The notes under the pieces are model-generated. The model was not told the origin of the DNA. It was given only the letters and a program-made list of their open reading frames with translations, and ran no database searches. From NCBI GenBank assembly GCA_031553775.1, contig JAVBLA010000005.1:124001-188000 (forward strand): a stretch of 64,000 nucleotides of DNA. Reading direction: 5' to 3'. A program made the translations under genes and the position numbers. This DNA comes from JAISFI01 sp031553775. GTDB taxonomy: Bacteria; Bacteroidota; Bacteroidia; Bacteroidales; Azobacteroidaceae. Positions 15,524-22,646 of this stretch are shown here, in pieces (the first letter of the stretch is position 1; each line of letters begins with the position of its first letter).

Positions 15524-17218
15524 ATGAAACAAAGGCTGGTTTTGCCGCTTTTTTTATTAGCGGTAATCGTAGGATTCAGTTCCTGTTCCAAAAAACTTAA
15601 TCCGCTTTCTTCGGATTATATCAAAGCAACACCTCAGCCACTTGAGGTAACTGCACAAAAGATTCCTGTAACCATTGACGCTACTTTCCCTCCGAAATGG
15701 TTCAACAAAAATGCTACAGTTAAAGTAACTCCCGTATTGAGATATGCCGGAGGTGAAGCATGGGGTACTTCTTATACATATCAGGGAGAAAAAGTCGCCG
15801 GAAACGGACAGGTAATTCCACAGGATGCAGGTGGAAACGTAACAATGAAATCAACATTCGATTATGTTCCTGCTATGGATAAATCGGAACTTTACCTTAC
15901 GTTCGAAGCTAAAATCGGAAGTAAAGTAGTTCCTCTTCCCGACGTTAAAATCGGTGATGGTGTAATTGCTACTTCTACTTTAGCAGATGCCGGAACAGCT
16001 AATGCTGCTATCGCTCCGGATGCATTCCAGAGAGTGATCAAGGAAGCTTACAACGCCAACATCATGTTCTTGATTCAACAAGCTGAACTTCGTTCCAGCG
16101 AATTGAAAAAAGGTGAATTGGCCGACTGGAAAAACACAGTTAAAAGTGCCAATGAAGCTTCTAATCAGAAAGTAAATGTTGAGATTTCTGCTTACGCTTC
16201 TCCTGACGGGGGCCAGGCTTTGAATGATAAACTGGCTGCCAGCCGTGAAAAAAATACCAACAAGTATTTGGCCGACGATCTGAAAAAATCGAAAATCAGT
16301 GTTCCCCTCAGTGCTCATTATACTGCACAGGACTGGGAAGGTTTCAAAGAATTGGTTGAAAAATCTAACATCCAGGATAAAAACCTGATTCTTCGTGTAC
16401 TTTCTACTTACTCTGATCCGGCAGAAAGAGAACAACAGATCAAAAATATCTCCAGCGTTTATTCTACCCTGGCTGACGAAATCCTTCCGCAATTGAGACG
16501 TTCACGTCTGACTGCCAATGTTGAAATTATCGGTAAAAGCGATGCTGAAATCAGCCAACTGGCTGCTTCTAACCCTAGTGCATTGTCGGTAGAAGAATTA
16601 TTGTATGCTGCTACATTGACACAAAATAATGCTCAAAAAGAAGCAATCTATCAAAAAGTAACCCAACTGTACAGCAGTGATTATCGCGGATTCAACAACC
16701 TGGGTGTTACTCAGTTTATTAGCGGTAAAGTGGCCGATGCAGAAAAATCGTTCAACCAGGCTTTGAAATTGTCTTCCAAAACTCCGGAAACAAATATGAA
16801 CCTCGGTTTGGTTGCTTTAACTAAAGGCGACAATGCAACTGCAGAACAGTATTTCGGTAAAGCAGGTGGTGTACCTGAATTGAGCCAATCTATGGCTATC
16901 CTCGCTTTGGAAAAAGGCGATTACAGCAAAGCTGTCAGCAGCTTCGGCAATACGGCCAGCAACAATGCCGCTTTGGCTCAGATCCTGACCAAAGATTATA
17001 ACAAAGCTCAGACTACATTAAATAATGTATCTAATGCCGATGCTACTACTTCTTATTTGAAAGCGATCGTTGCTGCCCGCACAAATAACCTGAACGGTGT
17101 GGTAACTAACTTGACAGATGCAGTAGCTAAAGACAAGAGCATGGCTAAAAAAGCTTTGAACGATAACGAATTTATCAAATATGTTACTAACTCTCAGTTC
17201 CTGAATGTAGTAAAATAA
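15524..17218 (+). CDS. TPR-containing outer-membrane lipoprotein
   Basis: The 564-residue protein has a lipoprotein signal peptide (lipobox GFSSC, Cys21). The middle part (about 150-330) contains a segment with NVEISAYASPDGG and repeated charged helices, reminiscent of OmpA-like peptidoglycan-associated regions. The C-terminal half (about 350-550) carries tetratricopeptide repeats (for example FNNLGVTQFISGKVADAEKSF). I chose the ATG at 15524 because an upstream in-frame TTG sits in the promoter. It probably organises envelope complexes. It is monocistronic, with its own promoter and terminator, and its codon use suggests high expression. The exact function is unknown. Confidence 0.88.
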   Translation: MKQRLVLPLFLLAVIVGFSSCSKKLNPLSSDYIKATPQPLEVTAQKIPVTIDATFPPKWFNKNATVKVTPVLRYAGGEAWGTSYTYQGEKVAGNGQVIPQDAGGNVTMKSTFDYVPAMDKSELYLTFEAKIGSKVVPLPDVKIGDGVIATSTLADAGTANAAIAPDAFQRVIKEAYNANIMFLIQQAELRSSELKKGELADWKNTVKSANEASNQKVNVEISAYASPDGGQALNDKLAASREKNTNKYLADDLKKSKISVPLSAHYTAQDWEGFKELVEKSNIQDKNLILRVLSTYSDPAEREQQIKNISSVYSTLADEILPQLRRSRLTANVEIIGKSDAEISQLAASNPSALSVEELLYAATLTQNNAQKEAIYQKVTQLYSSDYRGFNNLGVTQFISGKVADAEKSFNQALKLSSKTPETNMNLGLVALTKGDNATAEQYFGKAGGVPELSQSMAILALEKGDYSKAVSSFGNTASNNAALAQILTKDYNKAQTTLNNVSNADATTSYLKAIVAARTNNLNGVVTNLTDAVAKDKSMAKKALNDNEFIKYVTNSQFLNVVK

Positions 17219-17239
17219 ATTGAAAATTCACCTTATATG

Positions 17240-17269
17240 AAAGCTGTCTCCTGTGAGGCAGCTTTTTTT
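17240..17269 (+). terminator. Intrinsic terminator of the TPR lipoprotein gene
   Basis: AAAGCTGTCTC pairs with GAGGCAGCTTT (one G-U pair) around a four-base loop, followed by a run of T. It lies 22 bases past the stop. Confidence 0.9.
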
Positions 17270-17332
17270 ATGCTTTGAATCTGAAAATAAGTTCAATAGA
17301 AAGAATAATCCTTTAGAAAATTTGATTATGAA

Positions 17333-17365
17333 CAAAAAAGGCGACCGATCGGGCCGCCTTTTTTG
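17333..17365 (-). terminator. Intrinsic terminator of typA
   Basis: The hairpin with arms AAAAAAGGCG and CGCCTTTTTT sits immediately after the typA stop codon. Its A-tract/T-tract symmetry would let it also stop rightward transcripts. Confidence 0.85.
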
Positions 17366-19165
17366 TTATTTTTTCGCTAAACGTTTCCGTTCATTTTCAT
17401 CCAGGACAATTTTCCGGATCCTCATCGAGTGAGGAGTTACCTCTACATATTCGTCTTCCTTGATATATTCTAAAGCTTGTTCCAGACTGAAAATTACAGG
17501 AGGAGCCAATCGTACCTTATCGTCAGTACCGGAAGCGCGGACATTTGTAAGTTTCTTGGATTTGGTAACATTTACCACCAGATCACCTTCTTTAGTGTGT
17601 TCTCCTACGATCTGTCCGGCATAAACATCGGTTTGCGGATCGATAAAGAACCGGCCGCGATCCTGTAACTTATCCAAAGCATATGCAAAGGCATTTCCGG
17701 TTTCCATGGCAATAATAGAACCATTCTGCCGGCGCTCTATTTCTCCTTTCCAGGGTTGGTATTCCAGAAAACGGTGTGCCATTACAGCTTCTCCGGCAGA
17801 AACCGTCAGTACCTGGTTGGTCAGGCCGATAATTCCCCGGGAAGGAATATTGAATTCTAAGAAAATACGGTCACTTTTACTTTCCATGGAGATCATTTCT
17901 CCTTTCCGGCGGGTAACCATATCGATAATTTTGCTGGAAGTCTCTTCCGGCAAGTTGATGGTGAGATGCTCTACCGGCTCACATTTTTCCCCGTTGATCT
18001 CTTTGATCAATACCTGAGGCTGGCCTACCTGTAACTCATAACCTTCCCTGCGCATGGTCTCGATCAGAACAGAGAGGTGCAGAACACCTCGTCCGTACAC
18101 CACCCAGGCGTCGGCACTCTCTGAAGGCAGTACCCGCAAAGCTAAGTTTTTATCTAATTCCCGCTGCAAGCGTTCGTAAATGTGGCGGGAAGTAACATAT
18201 TTTCCATCTTTTCCGAAAAACGGCGAATTATTGATGGTAAAAAGCATGGACATAGTCGGCTCATCGATCGCGATGGGAGGCAAAGCTTCCGGTTCCTGCA
18301 GGTCTGCAATGGAATCCCCGATTTCAAAGCCCTCAATGCCTACCAATGCACAGATATCACCGGAACTTACACTTTCCACACGGGTACGTCCCAATCCTTC
18401 AAAAACATTGAGTTCTTTAATCCGCACTTTTTGTTTACCGCCATCTCTTTTACAGAGGGTGTAATCCTGTCCTTCGAAAATAGCACCCCGGTGTACCCGG
18501 CCTACGGCAATGCGCCCTACATAGTTGGAATAGTCGAGAGAAGTAATCAGCATCTGGGGAGTTCCCTGCAGTGCTTCGGGCGCGGGAATATGCTCTACGA
18601 TTGCATCTAACAGCATGTAAATGTCTTCCCGGGGCGTTTTCCAGTCATCACTCATCCAGCCTTGTTTGGCAGATCCGTAGATGGTGGGGAAATCCAACTG
18701 CTCTTCCGTTGCATCCAGGCTGAACATCAGGTCGAAAACCATTTCCTGTACTTCTTCCGGACGGCAATTGGGTTTGTCTACTTTATTGATCACCACGATC
18801 GGTTTCAGCCCGATCTGAATAGCCTTCTGCAACACAAAACGGGTTTGCGGCATCGGCCCTTCGAAAGCGTCTACAAGCAATAAACAGCCATCAGCCATAT
18901 TCAATACCCGTTCTAATTCTCCTCCGAAATCGGCGTGGCCCGGAGTGTCGATAATATTGATCTTATAATCTTTGTAATTGATGGAAACGTTTTTGGCTAA
19001 AATCGTGATGCCTCGCTCTCTTTCCAGGTCATTGTTGTCCAGAAACTGGTCCAGATCGGCCTTGTCGTCTCTGAATAACTTTCCGGCTAACAGCATCTTA
19101 TCTACCAGGGTAGTCTTCCCGTGGTCTACATGTGCAATGATTGCAATATTTCTAATGTTTGACAT
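17366..19165 (-). CDS. typA: Translational GTPase TypA/BipA
   Basis: The 600-residue protein is full length for the family. It has G1 AHVDHGKTT at residues 9-17, G3 DTPGHADFGGE and G4 NKVDKP, followed by EF-G-like beta-barrel and alpha/beta domains and the TypA-specific C-terminal domain (NVRASGTDDKVRLAPP). It is a ribosome-associated GTPase with a role in 50S assembly and stress adaptation. The reading frame extends 18 codons upstream, but that part overlaps the promoter. The ATG at 19165 (MSNIRNIAIIAHVDHGKT) is the family start. It is monocistronic, divergent from rpsO. Confidence 0.97.
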   Translation of the reverse strand: MSNIRNIAIIAHVDHGKTTLVDKMLLAGKLFRDDKADLDQFLDNNDLERERGITILAKNVSINYKDYKINIIDTPGHADFGGELERVLNMADGCLLLVDAFEGPMPQTRFVLQKAIQIGLKPIVVINKVDKPNCRPEEVQEMVFDLMFSLDATEEQLDFPTIYGSAKQGWMSDDWKTPREDIYMLLDAIVEHIPAPEALQGTPQMLITSLDYSNYVGRIAVGRVHRGAIFEGQDYTLCKRDGGKQKVRIKELNVFEGLGRTRVESVSSGDICALVGIEGFEIGDSIADLQEPEALPPIAIDEPTMSMLFTINNSPFFGKDGKYVTSRHIYERLQRELDKNLALRVLPSESADAWVVYGRGVLHLSVLIETMRREGYELQVGQPQVLIKEINGEKCEPVEHLTINLPEETSSKIIDMVTRRKGEMISMESKSDRIFLEFNIPSRGIIGLTNQVLTVSAGEAVMAHRFLEYQPWKGEIERRQNGSIIAMETGNAFAYALDKLQDRGRFFIDPQTDVYAGQIVGEHTKEGDLVVNVTKSKKLTNVRASGTDDKVRLAPPVIFSLEQALEYIKEDEYVEVTPHSMRIRKIVLDENERKRLAKK

Positions 19166-19184
19166 CGATAATTTTTTGAGGGTG

Positions 19185-19192
19185 CAAAGGTA
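19185..19192 (-). promoter_or_regulatory. -7 promoter element of typA
   Basis: TACCTTTG on the minus strand lies 20 bases before the typA ATG and supports the shorter start. Confidence 0.65.
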
Positions 19193-19328
19193 CGGAATTC
19201 TTATCACTTTTAAATACATCTGTCTTTATAGTTTGAGGTTTTTGTTTAAAGTTAGTGAAATTATTTGTCATTGCAGTATTCCAAACAATCACAACATCTT
19301 CTATCACAAAATATTTCACACCACACCA

Positions 19329-19358
19329 TTGTTATTTAAAAAGGATTGCTTATCTTTG
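19329..19358 (+). promoter_or_regulatory. Promoter of rpsO
   Basis: TTG at 19329-19331 and TATCTTTG at 19351-19358 are separated by 19 bases, the canonical Bacteroidota arrangement. Confidence 0.8.
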
Positions 19359-19397
19359 CCCCTCATTTTATAAATATCTATTAATTACGTACAGATT

Positions 19398-19667
19398 ATG
19401 TATTTAGATTCTGAAAAAAAGAAAGAAATCTTCGCAAAGTACGGAACGTCTAACACTGATACTGGCTCACCTGAAGCACAGATAGCATTGTTTTCATACC
19501 GTATTTCGCATTTGACTGAACATCTCAAGTCGAATAAGAAAGATTATAGCACAGAAAGGTCATTGAAGATGTTGGTTGGTAAACGTCGCCGTTTATTGGA
19601 TTACCTGATAAAGGTTGATATCACGAGATACCGTGCCATCATTAAGGAATTGGGTATCCGTAAGTAA
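19398..19667 (+). CDS. rpsO: Ribosomal protein S15
   Basis: The 89-residue protein has the S15 signature (GSPEAQIALFSYRI, LTEHLK, GKRRRLLDYL) and the expected length. It is a primary 16S rRNA binder of the 30S subunit platform. It is a single gene with its own promoter and terminator; the usual pnp partner is not adjacent. S15 often represses its own mRNA in other bacteria, but no such structure was identified in the 40-base leader here. Confidence 0.98.
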   Translation: MYLDSEKKKEIFAKYGTSNTDTGSPEAQIALFSYRISHLTEHLKSNKKDYSTERSLKMLVGKRRRLLDYLIKVDITRYRAIIKELGIRK

Positions 19668-19689
19668 GGATATACCGGTACCGGACAAC

Positions 19690-19723
19690 AAAAAAGGCTG
19701 CTTCGAAAGAGGTGGCCTTTTTT
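19690..19723 (+). terminator. Intrinsic terminator of rpsO
   Basis: A-tract, stem GGCTGCTTC/GAGGTGGCC with G-U pairs, GAAA loop, then a T-run, 22 bases after the rpsO stop. Confidence 0.85.
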
Positions 19724-19803
19724 ATTTCAACTCCGGGAATAGGAATCTTATTCTGTTTTATAGTTGCATGTACCCTTTAAGGTGGTTTATTAATAGAGAA
19801 TTA

Positions 19804-19858
19804 AAGAAGAAGGTCTATCAAAAGTAGTTATTTCAAACTTTTGATAGACCTTCTTCTT
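19804..19858 (-). terminator. Long perfect hairpin downstream of gpmA
   Basis: A 22-bp perfect stem has arms at 19804-19825 and 19837-19858 (ends AAGAAGAAGG / CCTTCTTCTT) and an 11-base loop. It starts 22 bases past the gpmA stop. The T-run is weak, so it may work as a terminator, an mRNA 3'-end stabiliser, or both. Confidence 0.7.
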
Positions 19859-19880
19859 GTAAGAGTTTATCGTTAAGCGA

Positions 19881-20627
19881 TTAAGCTTTTTTTCCCTGGT
19901 TAGCCACAGCCGCCATTTTTTTAGCGATTTCATCGGCATCGCCTAAGAAATAATCTTTCACTAAGTTGAAGTTATCATCGAATTCAAATACATAAGGAAC
20001 TGCTGTCGGCAGGTTCAGCTTGATAATATCTTCATTGGAAATATTTTTCAGGTGTTTGATAATACCGCGCAGGCTGTTTCCGTGAGCGGCAACAATAATC
20101 TGGTCGTACTCTTTCAATGCCGGAAGAATATTGTTTTCCCAGTAAGGAACAATGCGATTTACCGTATCTAAGAGAGATTCTGTCAATGGGATTTGTGCAT
20201 CGCTCAATTCGTTGTAACGGATATCCTGGCGCGGGCTTCTCGGATCGTTCATTTCCAGTGGGGTAGGAGCGATATCGTAGCTTCTTCTCCAGATAAGCAC
20301 CTGTTCGTCGCCATATTTTTCAGCAGTCTCGGCTTTATTCAGGCCTTGCAGCATACCATAATGTTTTTCGTTCAAACGCCAGGATTTTTCTACCGGGATC
20401 CAGTCCAGATCCATGATATCCAATACCTGGTTCAAGGTTTTTACTGCCCGTTTCAGGTAAGAAGTATAGGCTTTACCGAAAACAAAACCATTTTCTTTTA
20501 ATGATTTTCCGGCAGCTTTGGCTTCTTCCACACCTACTTCCGACAAATCGACATCGGTCCATCCGGTAAAACGGTTCTCTTTATTCCACACACTTTCTCC
20601 GTGACGGAGTAAAACTACTTTTTTCAT
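19881..20627 (-). CDS. gpmA: 2,3-bisphosphoglycerate-dependent phosphoglycerate mutase
   Basis: The 248-residue protein belongs to the histidine phosphatase superfamily and interconverts 3- and 2-phosphoglycerate in glycolysis. The catalytic His is residue 9 in LLRHGES. Family motifs NRFTGWTDVDLSE, RLNEKHYGMLQG and AAHGNSLRG (second catalytic His) are all present. Length and motif spacing are typical of the cofactor-dependent enzyme. It is monocistronic, with a TACTTTTG promoter box 53 bases upstream and a strong hairpin downstream. Confidence 0.97.
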   Translation of the reverse strand: MKKVVLLRHGESVWNKENRFTGWTDVDLSEVGVEEAKAAGKSLKENGFVFGKAYTSYLKRAVKTLNQVLDIMDLDWIPVEKSWRLNEKHYGMLQGLNKAETAEKYGDEQVLIWRRSYDIAPTPLEMNDPRSPRQDIRYNELSDAQIPLTESLLDTVNRIVPYWENNILPALKEYDQIIVAAHGNSLRGIIKHLKNISNEDIIKLNLPTAVPYVFEFDDNFNLVKDYFLGDADEIAKKMAAVANQGKKA

Positions 20628-20679
20628 TGTTCAAAATATATTAATCATTAAATAACTGTTTTCTCCACTTTTAAGAGCA

Positions 20680-20687
20680 CAAAAGTA
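20680..20687 (-). promoter_or_regulatory. -7 promoter element of gpmA
   Basis: TACTTTTG on the minus strand, back to back with the rightward box at 20721-20728. Confidence 0.6.
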
Positions 20688-20720
20688 ATCAAAAAACGGG
20701 AAAATTCCGCCCGGCTTCAC

Positions 20721-20728
20721 TATCTTTG
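20721..20728 (+). promoter_or_regulatory. -7 promoter element of the polytopic membrane protein gene
   Basis: TATCTTTG matches TAnnTTTG. It overlaps the first codon of the longest frame, so translation must begin further downstream. Confidence 0.65.
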
Positions 20729-20755
20729 TTCGAAAATCCAAAAACAGTCCTGAAA

Positions 20756-22192
20756 GTGAAGAATATACCGGCGAAAAATCGGAATACTTACTGGCTATGG
20801 GGAGTTATCCTCCTTTTTGTTGCTGCCAGACTGTGTCTGCTGGATACTTATTTCTTCTGGGACAGTGTGGCTACCTTGTCCGGACCCACCCATTTTTTAT
20901 TCGAAAATCAATTTTCTTCCATCGCTTTTCCTTCTAATATTGTAGATGATAATCTGTTTACCAGTGGATTGCTAGCCGGTGTATGGACTCTGTTCGGAAG
21001 AAACCTGGTAGTGACTCATCTGTTTTTTACGGGTATAGGCATTGCTTTGATTTATCAGCTCTATAGTTTGTGCCGGTATTTTATCAGGGAGGTTACCGCT
21101 TTCCCTTTCATCTTTTTGCTGGTATTTTCAGACCCGGCCCTGGTAACACAGTCGCTGCTGATTATGACCGATCTGCTATTGTTGTTATTTGCGATTATGA
21201 GTATCCGTTATATGCTAACCGGTAAAAAGGGTGCATTCATCATATCTTTGTTTTTCCTTTCCATGATCCGGGAACGGGGTTTGGTGCTGTGTGCCGGTAT
21301 CGGACTTTGTTATTATCTCCTGCTTTTACGACAAAACCAGTGGAAAGATCCTTTCCGGTTATTAGGAAAAGCCGTCCTGCCGTTTATCCCGGTATTCGGC
21401 TATTTTCTTTTCTTATACCTGTACAGGATATATATGAATCAATCGATCAGTTTATTGCGTGAAAATACTCCCTGGTCGGAAGGAAGAAAATGGGTAGATG
21501 CCCGTCAATTTATAATCAATGTAGCTGTAGTGGGTCGCTTTTTCTTAGACAACGGCCGGTGCTTTATCTGGCTTGTCTTTGCCTTCCTGTTTTATAAATA
21601 TAAGAAGAGAATTTTTACGGATTATCCGCTCGTCTGGACTTTATTCGGGTGTATTATGCTTCTCTTGCTTCTGGTAACATTACCTGTGACCAATCCGATG
21701 GGCCCCCGCTATTTCATTATTCCGTTCCTGTTGTTTTCTTTTGTTTCCGGATTATTGATTTTCCGGACATTCAGCCTGAAACGAGCCCGGATCATTTGTA
21801 TCTTACTCGTTATCGGACTTTGGAGTGGCCATTACTGGGTCCACCCGGAAAGACTTTCCGTAGCCTGGGATACTACCCTGGCTCATCTGCCTTATTATCA
21901 GTTGAGGAAAGATGCCCTGCAATATATTGACGATCAGCAAATAAATTATGCTGATATCAGTTCCTTTTTTCCTGCTACTGCAGAAGGCAAGTACATTGAG
22001 TTGAACAATGACGAAAGAAAATTTGCTCCACAGGATTTTTTGCATAATAAATATGTGATATATAGCAACATCGCCAATTGGAACGATGAAGAAATAGAAA
22101 GAATACAGGAATGGCCCATTGAAAAAGAATTCAGGAAAAATCATGTTTTCATCCGGATTTGCAAAAATCCAACATTTTCGTTAAGCAAATGA
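20756..22192 (+). CDS. Polytopic membrane protein, glycosyltransferase-39-like
   Basis: A protein of about 478 residues with roughly ten hydrophobic segments spread over residues 15-390 and a hydrophilic C-terminal domain of about 90 residues. An acidic first loop (LDTYFFWDS) after the first membrane span and the overall plan suggest the PMT/ArnT-like lipid-linked sugar transferase superfamily, which moves sugars from polyprenyl phosphate to envelope targets. This assignment rests on topology and is tentative. No ATG is available early in the frame; I chose the GTG at 20756 because the frame's first TTG lies inside the promoter box. It is a single gene, followed by an inverted copy of a composite repeat. 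Confidence 0.75.
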   Translation: MKNIPAKNRNTYWLWGVILLFVAARLCLLDTYFFWDSVATLSGPTHFLFENQFSSIAFPSNIVDDNLFTSGLLAGVWTLFGRNLVVTHLFFTGIGIALIYQLYSLCRYFIREVTAFPFIFLLVFSDPALVTQSLLIMTDLLLLLFAIMSIRYMLTGKKGAFIISLFFLSMIRERGLVLCAGIGLCYYLLLLRQNQWKDPFRLLGKAVLPFIPVFGYFLFLYLYRIYMNQSISLLRENTPWSEGRKWVDARQFIINVAVVGRFFLDNGRCFIWLVFAFLFYKYKKRIFTDYPLVWTLFGCIMLLLLLVTLPVTNPMGPRYFIIPFLLFSFVSGLLIFRTFSLKRARIICILLVIGLWSGHYWVHPERLSVAWDTTLAHLPYYQLRKDALQYIDDQQINYADISSFFPATAEGKYIELNNDERKFAPQDFLHNKYVIYSNIANWNDEEIERIQEWPIEKEFRKNHVFIRICKNPTFSLSK

Positions 22193-22216
22193 GCAGAAGC
22201 AAAATTATTTTGATAT

Positions 22217-22385
22217 CCCCACCCGGGCGAAGCCCGGTAATCCCCCTTAAATAAGGGGGTAGGGGGTTGGTTCTTAACCTTGTTGTCAAAACGCTGTCCG
22301 AAGTGAGTGAGCGTAGCGATCGAGCAAGTTCGTTTTGACGAAGCGCCTTTTTTTGGTTCCTTTTTTTGCGCAACAAAAAAAGGAA
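22217..22385 (-). repeat. Composite intergenic repeat, copy 2
   Basis: In inverse orientation it matches copy 1 at 14683-14838 module by module: TTGCGC hairpin, AAAAAAAGGCGCTTCGTC, inverted repeat with arms GTCAAAACG / CGTTTTGAC, CCCCCT...GGGGGATT hairpin, and CCGGGCTTCGCCCGGGTGG. It fills the gap between two rightward genes. Confidence 0.75.
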
Positions 22386-22407
22386 CACCATCTTAAAATA
22401 AAAAAAT

Positions 22408-22608
22408 ATGAAAAGAAGCTATTTAGTCCCATTAGCCCTATTAGTCTACCTAATAGGAATTTCCATCTACGCCTATCCGGGAAGGATGCCAAACATCACC
22501 TGGACACAATACGGACTGACCATCGGTATCACCCTGGTCTGTATCGTCATTTTGTATTTTCTTTTGAAAAAAAGAGATCAAATGAGAGATCAAAGAAGGA
22601 AAAAATAA
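22408..22608 (+). CDS. Small two-helix membrane protein
   Basis: The 66-residue protein has two transmembrane helices (about 5-23 and 34-54), a short loop (PGRMPNITWTQYG) and a strongly basic C-terminal tail. The helix, loop, helix and basic end form a coherent membrane protein with the positive-inside orientation. The function is unknown. It lies just downstream of a composite repeat and convergent with uvrA. Confidence 0.7.
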   Translation: MKRSYLVPLALLVYLIGISIYAYPGRMPNITWTQYGLTIGITLVCIVILYFLLKKRDQMRDQRRKK

Positions 22609-22646
22609 TAAAATTTCCGCAAGTCTCCTCTGGAATATATCGAGCG

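Noticed and set aside
19690..19858. Consecutive hairpins between rpsO and gpmA considered as a small RNA.
   Set aside because: Each hairpin is well placed as the terminator or 3' end of a flanking convergent gene, and no promoter match lies between them.
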